Assembly (NCBI GenBank): GCA_928212115.1
Contig: CAKMRJ010003334.1
Location: 98,577,663-98,641,662 of the forward strand
DNA: 64,000 nt
Source of the DNA: Lactuca virosa
Taxonomy: Eukaryota; Streptophyta; Magnoliopsida; Asterales; Asteraceae
Reading direction: 5' to 3'
Of this stretch, positions 10,471-22,600 are shown piece after piece (positions within the stretch are counted from its first letter, which is position 1; every line of letters starts with the position of its first letter). Under the pieces are notes generated by a model. That model did not search any database. It was not told the DNA's origin and saw only the letters and a program-made list of their open reading frames with translations. A program made the translations under genes and the position numbers.

Positions 10471-12407
10471 TTACAAAAATACACTAAAGTCCTAATATTT
10501 TCAACGATTTGACAAAAAAGTCATAAACTTTATTCTTTTGACAGTAAAGTCCTAATTCACGATTTGATAAGAAAGCCTAAACTTTATTTTTTTGACAAAA
10601 AAATCCTAATTACCGGCTAACCGGAAAAAGGGTAAAAGTGTCAAAAACTGCCGGTAGTTAGGACTTTACTGTAAAAAAAAAATAAATTTTAGGACTTTCA
10701 TGTCAAATCGAGGAAAATATTGGGACTTTAGTGTATATATCCCTAAATACTTCGACAATATCGAAATTGATTTTGTGCAAGATTTAAAAGAATTCAATGA
10801 AGATCAAACGAAAGGCTAACAAAGTTTTCAGACTCAATAGGCCAAGACCTTGCCTAACATTGTGATGTAGTATGCAGTTCGAGTAGTATGGTAAGAGCTG
10901 ATATGTAACCCTATATAAGATGCCCAGACTTAGTATTTAATAATATCGAGTGACAATTAAATTCTATCACATCTTTATGAAAGTTCCATAGTGTGTTAAG
11001 CCGACTTTAACATACATGATTAGGATGGTTGTGAAAGGTTGAATGACTTACAAGTTAGAGTAAGGTAGAGTACATAGTTGAAGAAGATATACACTCATAG
11101 TGTTATATGAGAAGAGATGTTGCTGTTAGGAATGACAGAGAACCAAGTCGAAGCTAGTAGAACATGCTGAGATGCAGTTAAAATGCAGACTTCCTAGGAT
11201 AGATTCCTATGAAGTAGACTTAAAAGATGCACCTATGAGAAGAAAATTTTCTCATATAAAGGGATGACGATGTCATGAAAGGATAATGAAATGAATAAAT
11301 GTGCATGGTGACTTGCATGAGTTAGAAGATGATACATATAGTTGGATATCGTTTGTCTCCACACTACTAGGGTAAATTCTTGTATAGTGTGTCTTGTAAA
11401 GTAGACACTACCCGAGAAAGAATTTATATGAAGAATTTGGAAGTGAAATTCCTATCGACCTAAGAAAAATATTAAGATATGCTAGATCGAGCTTATGCAT
11501 AAAAAGAATTTTAGAAGGTGAATTTAAGAAATCCAAGATATGTTTGATAGAAACGTGAAATCCCTAGTTGAGTCTAGGAGAAATTGTTGTATGTACTTGT
11601 TTGAACACACTCAGAAGTGAAAAGTTTCTTTGTGAAAACTTTTGAATGGTGACTTGGGAACTGCGAGACAATACTTGGGACGAGTATGAGTAGGTGTGAA
11701 TAGTAGTAGAGGCCTATACTACTGGAAGCACAGGACTCACACTTGGATAAGGGAAAGTCACAAGGTTACCAAGAAGCTAAAAACTGATTCCGTTTTTGTT
11801 CGAGTATGTCATTACCTTCGTTTCGGTGATGACTAAGAAGATGATTTTCATTCAGATCTTAGTGGTCATAAAGAATCGAGTCCGATTAATATAAATCTGC
11901 AAAGTGAGTTGATTGCTTCAAAGAACCATGTCTTGTGTAGCGACGAAACTTCAGTTAGAATATTGAAGAAGGAGATGGTTGAGGTAGTCGATAAAAGTAT
12001 AACAACCTTCATTAAAGGATTAAGCAACCATTAACTAGAAATGCTACTAGTTATGAAAATATTATATCACATTAGAACATGAAGGAAGGTTTCTTCTATG
12101 ATAGTGTTTGACTAATAGAAATAAGAGTATAGTTCGTTGTCTGTCTGTTGCGTTATGAAATCAAAGGTCATTAGAATATGACCATTTGAGTTGTTGTTGT
12201 AACAAAAGTGAAGACCTTATCTTGGGTTGAGCCTATAACCCAAATTCAAGAACGAGCAAGAGTCTGCAATGAGAATTGAGTTTTTAACTTGGAGATTAGG
12301 ACCGAAAGCCAATAGAGGATGAAGAGCGAGTGCAGGTTTGAGCACTACCCTCAATTAAGAAGTTTGAAGAATTTAACAATCGTTTAGCTAAAGGTCGTAC
12401 ATTTCAG

Positions 12408-12738
12408 ATTACCATAGAAGAGGCACACGAGGACCCGAATGTTGTGACTGGTTCATTTCTTGTCAACAGAGACCTGCTCACATCTTATTTGATTCTGATA
12501 CCTCAAATTCTTTTATGTCTCATGAATTTGCTCATTCTTTTCAAATTGCTTGTTATACATTCGCCCAATCATTTCATGTAGATACCGCGAGAAGTGTATC
12601 ATTATTGCTGATAAAGTCTATAGAGATTGTGTCATAGAGACAGAAGGATATAATTTTCTTGCTAACCTGATGCCTATCTCTTTGCCCAACTTTGAAATTA
12701 TTCTCGACATAAATTGGTTGTCAAAGAACCGCACATAA
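12408..12738 (+). pseudogene. Gypsy aspartic protease relic
   Basis: Fragments in three frames carry the usual order of a gypsy retropepsin: a VVTGSFLVN-like lead, the active-site strand read as FDSDTS (about 12495-12512), and the C-terminal IILDINWLSKN. The catalytic Asp is kept, but the Gly of the D-S/T-G motif is replaced by Asp. At least two frameshifts separate the parts, so it cannot make an active enzyme. Confidence 0.7.
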
Positions 12739-12939
12739 TCCTTGTGTTATGAAAATATGATACACATCCCTATTGAAGGGAAGGATTCTATTTTATGTCT
12801 ACGGTAAACAAAGACTTAAAATCTTAAAAAAATAAAAAAATAAATAAATAAAATAATAATTTCTTTCTTAAAAACTCGTAAACTTATATCAAATGAGTAT
12901 TCTACTTATCTAGCCTATGCAGTTAATATCTCAAAAGAG

Positions 12940-13066
12940 GGGAAGAAAACTGTAAATGATGTTCCCGTTGTTAATGAATATCCTGGTGGTTTTCCCGATG
13001 ATTTTCCTGGACTTTCCCCGGATAGGCAAATAAAATTCTGAACTGACTTTATGACTAGTGCTGCTC
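12940..13066 (+). pseudogene. Gypsy reverse transcriptase N-terminal stub
   Basis: The frame reads through the conserved lead-in of gypsy reverse transcriptase (VVNEYPGGFPDDFPGL.PDR, about 12970-13028) and then stops. It joins integrase near 13066. Palm, active site and RNase H are absent. The junction ATTACCAAAGA would fit both partners, which suggests a microhomology deletion. Confidence 0.7.
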
Positions 13067-13951
13067 CAATTACCAAAGACTGCTAGACAAAATGATAGCA
13101 TTTGGGTAATTGTCGACCGACTAACTAAGAGTACACATTTCCTTGCCATGCGTGAAACAACACCAATGGAGAAATACGCACAAGTATACTTGGATGAAAC
13201 TGTTACGAGACACGGTGTGCCGCTAAAGATTACTTTCGATCGTAGTTTCACTTCTCATTCTTGGGCAAGTATACAATGTGAATTGAGATCTCGTGTCACT
13301 CTCAACACAGCTTATTATCCCCAAACAGATGGTCAGACGGAGAGAACAATCCAAACAGTAGAAAATATACTGAAGGTATATGAAGCACTATATGGACGTA
13401 AATGTCATACTCCATTATGTTGGCATGATGTAGGATGGAAAGTCCTTAGTGGCCCTGAAATGATTCAAGACACCACTGACAAGATTCAAATTGTACGAGA
13501 AAGAATGAAAGCGGCCCAGGATCGACAAAAGTCTTATGTAGAAAGGAGGAGACGACCCATAAAATTCCAGGTGGGTGATTTCGTAATGCTGAAGGTATCC
13601 CCATGGAAAGGTATTATGCAATTTGGAAAGAAAGGAAAACTAAGTCCTAGATTTATTGGTCCTTTCAAAATCATCCATAGAATTGGTAAACAAGCATACC
13701 GCTTGGAATTGCCTGAAGATTTGGCAGGTATTCATGATGTGTTTCATGTGAGTTATCTGCGTAAATGTTTAAGCATATATGATGAAACGGTTCCGTTATC
13801 CGAGATGAAACTGGATAATAAGTTAACATATGTAGAAGAGCCTGAAGAGATCGTAAACGAAAGAACGGTTGATTTATGTAATGAAGAAGTAAAGTTAGTG
13901 CTTATTAAGTGGAAACATCATCGAGGCCCAAATTATGCTTGGGAAAAATAA
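13058..13951 (+). pseudogene. Gypsy integrase, truncated, with C-terminal tail
   Basis: A 297-residue open frame. It begins inside the integrase core (IVDRLTKSTHFLA, first catalytic Asp), continues through the HPQTDGQ.ER-like block with the Glu (YYPQTDGQTERT), and on to the GPFKI and FHVSYLRKCL C-terminal blocks of chromoviruses, ending in a GPNYAWEK motif. The N-terminal HHCC zinc region is missing. Comparison with the family suggests an in-frame loss of about 35-37 residues just after TVENIL. The normal second-Asp motif is altered (FDRSF). It has no start codon of its own as a gene; it is the tail of a deleted pol. Confidence 0.85.
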
Positions 13952-14012
13952 GAATGAGATAAGAACTAAATATCCCCATTTGTTTTAATCGTTGTGATTT
14001 CGAGGACGAAAT

Positions 14013-14032
14013 CCTCAAAAGGAGGAGGTATT
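14013..14032 (+). promoter_or_regulatory. Polypurine tract of gypsy copy A
   Basis: CTCAAAAGGAGGAGGTATT immediately precedes LTR B, in the position where plus-strand DNA synthesis is primed. Confidence 0.75.
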
Positions 14033-15545
14033 TGTAACATATACGTTAATAACCTTGTTCGATTATTGTGTTTTGTAAAGCTTATTAGCTTAAAATGAAT
14101 AATATTATATGTTTTTGAACGTTGAGTTCTAACAAGATAGTTTTTACGAGATTTGAAGTAAAACTATGTTTAGAATCACTTGAAATGTATTGGAAGTCTT
14201 ATGAGATTCCAATCAAAAGTCAACTATTGAAATTAACGAAAATATAAAGTTGGAAATAAATAAAAATAATGTTATTGAAAGTTGTAGATTATATCGTTAG
14301 AAACATTTAGGGGAAAACCTCATCGAAATCCGAGTTATAACGAAGAAGTTATGACCAATCGAAGATCCGCGACAAAACCGGCAAAACACTATTTAGCGTA
14401 AAAAGTGAGTTTTCAATAAACTACTTTTTAGCTTTAGTGATTTAAATGAAAGTCGTAGTATTCATTAAACCGAGAATTTTCATAAAAAGAACATCAAAAT
14501 CTGACTTCGTATAAGGAAGTTATGATTTTTCTAAGTTTCGGTATAGCAATATACAGCTAAAAACTCGAAATAAAGATCGAGTGATTTTTAGCCGACACAA
14601 CCTAAACGAGAATCGAAGGTCTCGTCAATAGTAGTACAACGGTAAAAAGACAGACGAAAACGGACGTCGGATGAAGAAGTTATGAATTTTTAACGGATTT
14701 TCCTGTCCCGACGCGTGTCCCTTCCCCCTTCGGTCCGAAGCCTCGCCCTATATAAAGGGAGGTGCGAACCCTCCCGGTTTTGTTTGGAAATTTCACACTT
14801 TTTACCCCTAAATCCATTTTTAAGCTATTCCAACATCCCCCGAAGCCCCGAGATCATACCTAACACCCAAAGAACGTCCCGAAGCGTCCGAAGACCCCGA
14901 TAAATTAATCTTTTCGGTTTGAAGCTCAACCCTCGCAAGGCCCGGTTTTCAATAAAGCTCCCGGTTTTCATCAAAGAAAGTTAATTATAGAAACGAAGTG
15001 CTGCCCAAATTACTATTTTAACCTCCGGTTATTTCACGGTGAGTTCAATATAGGGACAATTGTATGTTATGTGTTATATGTTCAATGTGTTTTCCTGTGT
15101 TATTCTGGTTTTATACGTTTGGCTATGTAAAGCATGACTCGTATAACTTCTGGTATTGGCTTTGAGCCTTTGGCCATGTAGAGCATGTCAAGTATTATTT
15201 TGGTAACAAAGCTATACCTTTGACCACGAAGTGAATGACTAAGCATCACTTGGGTACTGGTATGTAGCCATTGATCATGAAGTGAATGAGTAAGCATTCC
15301 TTTGGCATTGGCAGAAGGCTAGGTAGGGCTGAAAAGCCTGTAAAGTGCTAGCAAAATGTTTATTCAGAAATCGTTTATTTTTCCATGCCACATAGGCAGA
15401 AGTCTTATTGATGTATATCAAGTTGAAATTGTTATGTCTCATTGATTGTAAATCTTTGAATCAGATTATTCGTTGATATGGAAAGCATGTCATATGATAC
15501 TCATCTGCCTTTGTTGTTCTTTGTCCCCCTTTGTTTCTGTCATGT

Positions 15546-15616
<71 letters not shown>

Positions 15617-15930
15617 AACGTTATATTGTAACTGTTATTGAACTCACTAAGCGTCACCGCTTATCCCTCTCAATGTTTAATTATTGCAGGTGATATGCAT
15701 CCAGTATAGTTATGTACTGTTAGAAGATGTAGAATAGATAATATTATAGCTTTTGTATTTAGTGTATAAATTCCTGGGAAATTATGTAATATATATAAAA
15801 CGTTGTAAAAACTCGTTAGTCAGTTTATATCCAGTCTTTTGTAATAAAACCATATATGTAAAATATTTTTATGAATATGCATGTAGCATGTTTGGAATAA
15901 TATTGTAAAGTTTAGAAAGGGGTTCTTTCA
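14033..15930 (+). repeat. Gypsy LTR, copy B (1898 bp), shared by both internal regions
   Basis: Starts TGTAACATATACG, ends GGTTCTTTCA, with TATA box at 14748-14757 and (TA)n at 15548-15611. It lacks about 370 bp present in copy A; the gap lies at the CCTGTCCCG/ACGCGTGTCC join near 14710. A primer-binding site follows, so it serves as 3' LTR of the left unit and 5' LTR of the right one. Confidence 0.9.
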
Positions 15931-16518
15931 GTCATCGTATCAGAGCAGTAGTTTAAGTGAACTAAATACCATGGATTGGTATTTAGACTTAAACCGTCGG
16001 AAGTTCAATATATGAACGGATTCATTAGGAGTATATGGATACAAACCATAGGAACGAATTAAGTGGAGTATTGGATAATGATAAATCTTAATATTTTAAA
16101 GTACTAAGCTACTTCAAAATTTTTAGAGCATTGGTTTAAGCGAACTAGAAATGGTAAGGATTTATAGGCTTAAACTTAAATTGCTAAGTACTGATGGTAC
16201 GATGTGTGCGTAGTATACTTTAGGTTGAATACCTCACTTGCTATAGTGTGCACTAGCATACTTTAAGGGAGATGCCTTATATGCTATTATGTGCGAAAAG
16301 ATAAATAAAATACCGAAAGTGCGAGCACGACTTGGAGATACGTGGTGTCACTCTTTCGAAACATCCACGTGTCGATATAACTATTTCTGTTTCTTCTATT
16401 CCATCGGCATGAAACTTATCGACGTGATAAGGAGACTTACGATAGTTGACATCGATAAACAATAAAAGGATATCGTAAAATAAAATCTATCCAGTAATAC
16501 CGTAAATAGTGTATTAAT
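15931..16518 (+). other. Second gypsy internal region, part 1
   Basis: Collinear with 8872-9458 of copy A and nearly identical. It begins with the primer-binding site and is interrupted after GTATTAAT by the nested copia element. Non-coding. Confidence 0.9.
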
Positions 16519-17320
16519 TGTTGGATTAGTGTCTAAGTCCATAACTATTTTGGTATGTACTTGACCCGATGGTGCATGGTCCTTTTGGGTTGCCTTCACC
16601 AAAGCAACTTGATAGGATGAACTATGGAGAGAAAGGATTAATTATGATTTATTAATATATTATGAGAATAATATATTAAAGGAGAAATCATATTGTTTAA
16701 TTAATATTAGTCAAGAATTAATTGATAATTAATTTTGTGGCTAAAAGAGATTAATTAAACTTAAGGGACTGGAACTGTAATTATAAGATAATTGCATTTG
16801 GGCTATGGATCACCTTGGAATAATAGGTTGGATGAATTCTATGGGGAACCCCATTAGAAATCGTTCGAGGGATATTCTAAAAGGGTCCATGGGCTGCTTA
16901 GGGCTTAAGCAGTCAAATTAGGGTTTCCTAGTTGAAAACCCTAATAGCTTACATGTATATATAGTACCCTTAAGCCCCCAAAACGTGGCTAAGAGTTCCA
17001 CTAGGGTTTCCACACGTTTTGGGCAGCCTCCTCTTTCCTTATTCTTCATCCTCTTGCTCTTGGTGTTTGTGAGCCATTAGAGGAGTGACACTTGTGACTC
17101 TAAGCTTTCTAAAGCCATTACAAGGAGGATTTGAGATTGTTATTGCTACATAACAATTAAGGTATGATCTAAACCCTAATTCATATGTTAATATTGATTA
17201 TCACATGCTAGATCTAGGGTTTAAAGTCTTGGATGAATTGCATGTACAATAGAGAAACCTAGATCCAAGCATTAGGGTTTATATGAGCACATAGGATGTT
17301 CTTATGGCCTAAACCCATTA
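16519..17320 (+). repeat. 5' LTR of the gag-only copia element
   Basis: Starts TGTTGGATTAG and ends AAACCCATTA. The end is set by the 5-bp TTAAT duplication and by the common edge of the two LTRs; it does not end in the usual CA. TATATATAGTACCC near 16965 is the likely TATA region. Confidence 0.9.
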
Positions 17321-17321
17321 G

Positions 17322-17334
17322 TGGTATCAGAGCC
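17322..17334 (+). promoter_or_regulatory. Primer-binding site (initiator tRNA-Met)
   Basis: TGGTATCAGAGCC follows the 5' LTR after one base and matches the usual complement of initiator tRNA-Met. Confidence 0.9.
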
Positions 17335-17410
17335 TTGATTGGTTTCTATTGTATTGATGCCTTGGTTATTTGTTCAAGCTTCAAAATCGATTTTTTGGCT
17401 CCCTGACTGA

Positions 17411-17486
17411 TGAACTCGGCGAGTTCCAATGTGGACTCGGCGAGTTGCTCCAACTCGGCGAGTCCATAGAGGAACTCGGCGAGTTC
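17411..17486. repeat. ACTCGGCGAGT palindrome cluster
   Basis: Four copies of ACTCGGCGAGT or a close variant lie within 76 bp, soon after the primer-binding site. They are a one-base relative of the ACTCGTCGAGT palindromes at 5437-6320 in an unrelated LTR. Confidence 0.85.
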
Positions 17487-18963
17487 GAGCGTCAGTAAGA
17501 GCAGATTTCGGGATTTCTTGCTATTTTGCTTGAGGATACTTGCCTTAATTGTTTTGGTTCTTTAATATTCGAATTTTATCTTATATTTGAGAATATCCTT
17601 GATTAAACAAAAGATAATTACCAATTGATTAGATAATAACTTCCTTATATGATTAAAGATTAATTATTTGTATTAATTGGGTAACTTATCTTGCAAGAAA
17701 TTGAAATTAGGTCAAATTTAGATAATCATTAAATTAATTGTTTAATTTAAATTATTTGCTATTTGATCCTTGTGTTTTTGAAATGTTTCAAATACTTGCC
17801 CTCAAGTTTTGGAATTTAAATTTTGATTAAAAGGTTTGATTTGAAATATTTAAATTCTAAACCCTAATGTTTTGAAATGTTTCAAAACTTGCCCTCAAGT
17901 TTTGGAATTTAAAAGTTGATTAAAAGTTTAATTTAGAAATGTTAAATTCTAAAACCCTAGTATTGTTTTGAAAAGTTCAATTCACACCCTTATGGTTTTA
18001 TTAATTAATTAAAGTGTATAATTAAGAGAGATTTAATAAATCCATAAAAGTTTTGGTTTACAATTTAATTAAATTAAAAGTGTAATTATTAAATTTGACC
18101 ACCAAGTATTTTAAAAGTATAAAATACAACCTATACTATATATAACATTAAAAGTCTAGTATTATATATGTATGAGTAAACAGTCAGTCTTACCGTTAGT
18201 AGGCCTCATTCACGAAGCTGGTCTATAAGGGGTGTTTAAGGAAATTGCCTATAAAATGGCGATTGAATGGGTATCCACTCTTACCCACCGCACTCTTGAC
18301 TAGTGGAGGGTCGTTAGCCGAACGGGTAGGATAGGACAGAAACCTTCCATTATAAGTATAATGAAGTACAAAAGTAACTAAATGCTTTTACAAAATTCCC
18401 AATCTTAGTTACTTTAGGCAAAAGTGAATTGATGCAATTCCATGAAATTACACTTTGTGCCCTTGCGAAGACGTTAGTGGAGCGTGTGTGGTTAACCGAC
18501 ACACTAAATGGTTCTAAGCAAAGGTAGCAAAGGGTGACTCATTGTTTGTCATAGTTCGGTGGAGCGTGTGTGGTTAACCGGCACATCGAATAGGTGACTG
18601 TAACATTTGAGGGCACCATGTAAGTTTGCATGGTTATTCACACCCTGTTTTGTGATCCTCGGCATCCCAGTCACAAATCGAGGGGCATATCGAGATTTAA
18701 ACATGCCATTGAAATGTTCAATGAATCTCAAAAGATCTAGGAATTTTCAATAGATTTAAAACTTAAATTTTTTTTTTCGTTTTTCATGGTGGAAATTAGT
18801 GAATCGTCATTCACTTACCTTCAAATGTTCTGCAATTTGGGTTACGGCATCCCTCTCCCAAGTTGTAGAGTATTGTGTTGGGTCCTAGCCTTAATATCTC
18901 ATTTGGGTGATTTATTAAGGACTCAATCAATCAACTAACTTGAATTTTTCTCCCGTTTTGTAG
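17487..18963 (+). other. Long leader of the gag-only copia element
   Basis: AT-rich, non-coding 1.5 kb before gag. It holds a repeated AAATGTTTCAAA..TTGCCCTCAAGTTTTGGAATTTAAA phrase (about 17775-17830 and 17870-17915) and a direct repeat GGAGCGTGTGTGGTTAACCG near 18480 and 18561. The leader may contain packaging signals, but nothing in the sequence proves it. Confidence 0.6.
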
Positions 18964-19659
18964 ATGTCAAAGTATGACAACTATGGTCTTCCCAAATCCC
19001 GTGGAAAAAGCTTTTCACATGAAGATGATATTCCACGATTTGATCGAGGAACACGAGATCATGCTTCACTTCCTCCACCTCCTCCTATTGTTCTCCCTAA
19101 CCCACAAGTTCAAAAGATTGAAAAGTTCAAACTCACTCAAGCCCTTTTGGCAAGTAAACATGAAGAAGGAAAGTCAGTGTGTGCACACGTCCTAGAGATG
19201 AAGTCACACATTGATAGGTTAAGAATGTTGGGATCTATTGTCTGTGAGGAGCTGGATGTTGACTGGGTTCTTCAGTCACTTCCTGACTCATATAGTGAGT
19301 TCGTAAGAGAGTACTATATGATGAACCACGACGTAACCCTCATCGATCTCACCTATATGCTTATTGCTGCTGAATCAACAATGATTTGGCGCACTGGAAA
19401 AGCAAAGTTGATTGGTGGATCTGCCTTCCAGACCTCTATGGATATAGACAATGGCAACGAAAGGCATGCCATGATCGAAAAGTTTGATCATAAGAGAAAG
19501 GCAAAGTCAGAAGTAGTTTCGTGTGTTGTTCCAAAAGAGTCAATTTGCTTTTATTGCCAAGAGAAGGGGCATTGGAGACGAAGCTGCCCTATTTACCTAA
19601 GAGATCTAAGAGATGGGAGAGTCAAAACGTATGGCTCTACTTTAGGTAAAATCCATTAA
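18964..19659 (+). CDS. Copia Gag with CCHC zinc knuckle
   Basis: 231 residues, uninterrupted. A UBN2-type Gag segment occupies about residues 60-150 (LLASKHEEGKSVCAHVLEMK, then VLQSLPDSYSEFV). The nucleic-acid-binding knuckle CFYCQEKGHWRRSC (C-x2-C-x4-H-x4-C) lies near residues 198-211. Gag packages element RNA in virus-like particles. The usual N-terminal Gag domain is missing or replaced by a proline-rich stretch (PPPPPIVLP). The ATG at 18964 is the first in frame after a stop. It is the only coding region seen in the element and its integrity fits the element's youth. Confidence 0.85.
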   Translation: MSKYDNYGLPKSRGKSFSHEDDIPRFDRGTRDHASLPPPPPIVLPNPQVQKIEKFKLTQALLASKHEEGKSVCAHVLEMKSHIDRLRMLGSIVCEELDVDWVLQSLPDSYSEFVREYYMMNHDVTLIDLTYMLIAAESTMIWRTGKAKLIGGSAFQTSMDIDNGNERHAMIEKFDHKRKAKSEVVSCVVPKESICFYCQEKGHWRRSCPIYLRDLRDGRVKTYGSTLGKIH

Positions 19660-22600
19660 CTAACTCTTTTAAGTTCCTATTCTAGATTCTTAATACATAA
19701 TGTGATAAGATTACATTTCGATGTTTTGTAGGATCGAAGAAAAGAGAGGAATCTTAAGGGAAGAATTGAGCGGAATCTAATCGTGAAGAAATGGATTTCG
19801 ATCGCATTACTTGAAGATTAGAATCTTAAGCTACTACTTGGAGTTAGAATAGATTGCTTAGGAATATTTAACAACATAGTTTTTCAGTTGAATTGCATTG
19901 TAAGGACAAATTTTTCCGCAATAATATAAATTTTGATTTTATATTATTTATTTATCCTTGCAATGGCGTGTATGAAAAATTGATGTAAGTTTCTATTATT
20001 AGCAATAATGGATTTGATTCTTAATTATGTTATTTGTGGAAAGGTCAAGAATTTACCAAATAGGGAAAGTTTCTCATCGCCCAAGTTTCAATTGGACAGA
20101 AACTTGGAATCATACAACTTGGTTGCATGATGAATGAGAAATTTCATATTTGGAAATTAGACTAATTCATTGACAAAGTGTCAAGTGAAGGACTAGGAGA
20201 TCGAGTACACAAGGTTGTGTGTTGATCAAGTCCACCACAAGAGTAACAAAGATATTCGTCATGATTTACTAAGGTTAAGTAAATATGATTATACTTATGA
20301 GATTAAGTGTAATTCTCAATTGATTGAAAGAGTTTCAATAAATAGCAGAACGAATAAGAAGAATCAAGTAGGCAGAAAGATAAAAGTTTCTCTATTCTAA
20401 GAAGAAGGGAGAGTACCTTTTTATTATGTTTTATGATAGGTCTTAATGATTAAGAACCATATCTCAATTGATCCTCTAAGTGAGTCTTAGTGCAATTGTA
20501 TGTCTGAGAAGAGGAATCAAGAATTGAAGAAATGGTTAAATCAAGAAGTCAATCATACTTCGTTCCAAAACCAAGTCTTAGAGTTAAGATTGTGAATTGA
20601 GTGACAAGTCTTAAGAAGGTTTATAACATTCATCAAATGTGAAATTTGAAAAGGTTTTCTTATTCTTGCACAATTGGAAAGTTGTGATGTCTTGGATAAG
20701 ACAAAGACCAACTAGGGCCAATTTAGTGAAGTGTTTTGTCTTGATAAAAACTACACTAACTCTTGAATATTTGTTTGTCGAGAAATGTTTATTGACAAAA
20801 GAATCTTATATGTCAAGGAGTCAGTGGGAGTCTTAATGGTCTTGAAAAGTTTCAAGAACTAATCGAGAATAAACCTTATCAATCATCACTAGCACACGAC
20901 TTGAGGTTTATGACCTATCGTGTTGACATTATTTTGTTTCTGTGCCATTCCAATTGAGTTAATTATGTATGTGAGTTCTATGAGTTCTCATTTGAATGCA
21001 TAAAGACAAAACACCTTGATCGATGGAAAGTACATTGATATGTAAGGATGAGCTGCTTAACTACTTGGAAGACATGGTGGGCACTCGTGTTACCATAAGG
21101 CAAGAAATCAAGATTGAGAAAGTTCAGTCCATATGAGTTTGGATTTGTCGCAAACTTTGGTTTTGACAAATTCGCATGGATAGGAACACATACACCATTA
21201 AAATCTAAGTGTCATAAGATTCCCTCCTTCATGAAAATGACTGTGAGGAAATGCTTTCACTAAGAGAGATTTTAAGAAGATAGTGATTGTGAAATTGTAT
21301 TCTCGAATTCGATTATGGTTACGGCATCCCTTTCCATAATTCGATTGTGAGATTTGGCAATTAGTCTAGATTGTTTAGACACACATATGAGCTATCTAAG
21401 GCAAAGGTGTATAAGTTTAAGAAGCTTAGATAAAGGATTATCAAAGCATTAGGTATTAGAAATATGAACTTCAGAAATTCAATAAGTAATGTTTTCTGGA
21501 AGTTCAGTTGTTTTCTAAAACATGTCAAAGCTAGTGGGAGCATAAGTGTTATGCTTATACGATAATAATCATCATGATTGTGGGAGCATAAATGTTGTGC
21601 TTGTATGATTATTAAGGCAAGTATTGCAAGTTAGCAATATTAATTATAGAAAACAATAGTTATACTTTGCAAAGTCGTAAGGGTTGAAAAGTTGTTTTGC
21701 TATAATTAAGGGAGAGAATATTGTACTTCGTTTCAAAATCTAAAGCTTGATTGAGAAATTTTAATAAAATTAGTCAAAGGATACATAGTGTGTTCTTAAA
21801 TTTCGATTATGATTACGGCATCCCTCTTCATAGTTCGAATTGTAAGAACGAGACACATAAAATATTATGGCAGAAGATGGATAAAGCATCATATCTTTAT
21901 GTAAGACATTATGCATCGTGTTCCATACGCTTCGGTATAGGATCGATTGCAAGTGCTATAATATTTGACCATTCTAAAATTTTCAAAATGTCTAGCGCAT
22001 TTAGAGGGAAAAAGGACTAGAATCGGTTTTGACTAAAATAATTAAACAACTATCAAAGGACGATTCAAAGCTCGCTGAGGATTGGTCGCTTGTGAGTAGT
22101 TGGAAGTATGGTATTGGATGACATTAATATGAATAGATAAGATTCTATTAAGAATGAATTGTCATATGCCAAATATGGAAATGTTTCCATATTGGGAGTT
22201 GGATATTAAGAATCTATGTCTAGATTAGAAACTTTTATGCAAGAAGGATGTTCAAAGGAATGTACTTTGAGTGAGAGACATCATATCTATAGAATTGTTT
22301 CTGATAGAGATTGGCCAAGTCTTGATGATTTTGAGCTATGACTTTACGAAAGAATCATTGCATAAAATGTTAGAATCTAGCATAAGTAACAAGAATTTGA
22401 TATTCTTATACTTATGAAAAGGATTGGAAGTTGTGAAATGAGTATGATTGGAAATGTGTTCAATTGATCTATTCCACAAAGAAAGGACCGTAGGTAAACA
22501 TTGTGTGCATGCTGAGAGCATGGGACAAGTGTAGTAATAATTCAAGTAAGAAGTTGATTACACGAAACAACAAATAATGAGTAATCGATATGGTGATAAA

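Larger units (their letters stand above)
9654..10743. mobile_element. Mutator-like / fold-back composite transposon, 9-bp target duplication
   Basis: The ends are perfect inverted repeats for at least 31 bp (start GGGATATATACACTAAAGTC). Similarity between the arms extends inward for about 260 bp on each side. TAAATACTT flanks both ends (9645-9653 and 10744-10752). The second gypsy copy has the uninterrupted site with a single TAAATACTT (24434-24442). Long inverted repeats with a 9-bp duplication point to the Mutator superfamily. There is no transposase, so it is non-autonomous. Each arm (about 9654-9920 and 10475-10743) is itself an inverted repeat. Confidence 0.9.
8889..12407 (+). other. Degraded gag region of gypsy copy A
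   Basis: By position this should encode gag, but stops in all frames leave no recognisable capsid or zinc-knuckle. It is collinear with 15948-16518 plus 24249-25251 in the second copy, apart from the 9654-10743 insertion. Sequence identity between the copies is high although both are non-coding, so they were duplicated after decay or are copies of a non-coding master. Confidence 0.6.

Noticed and set aside
10083..10512. Small proteins inside the fold-back composite
   Set aside because: Basic, low-complexity frames of 67-82 residues without similarity; overlapping on both strands.
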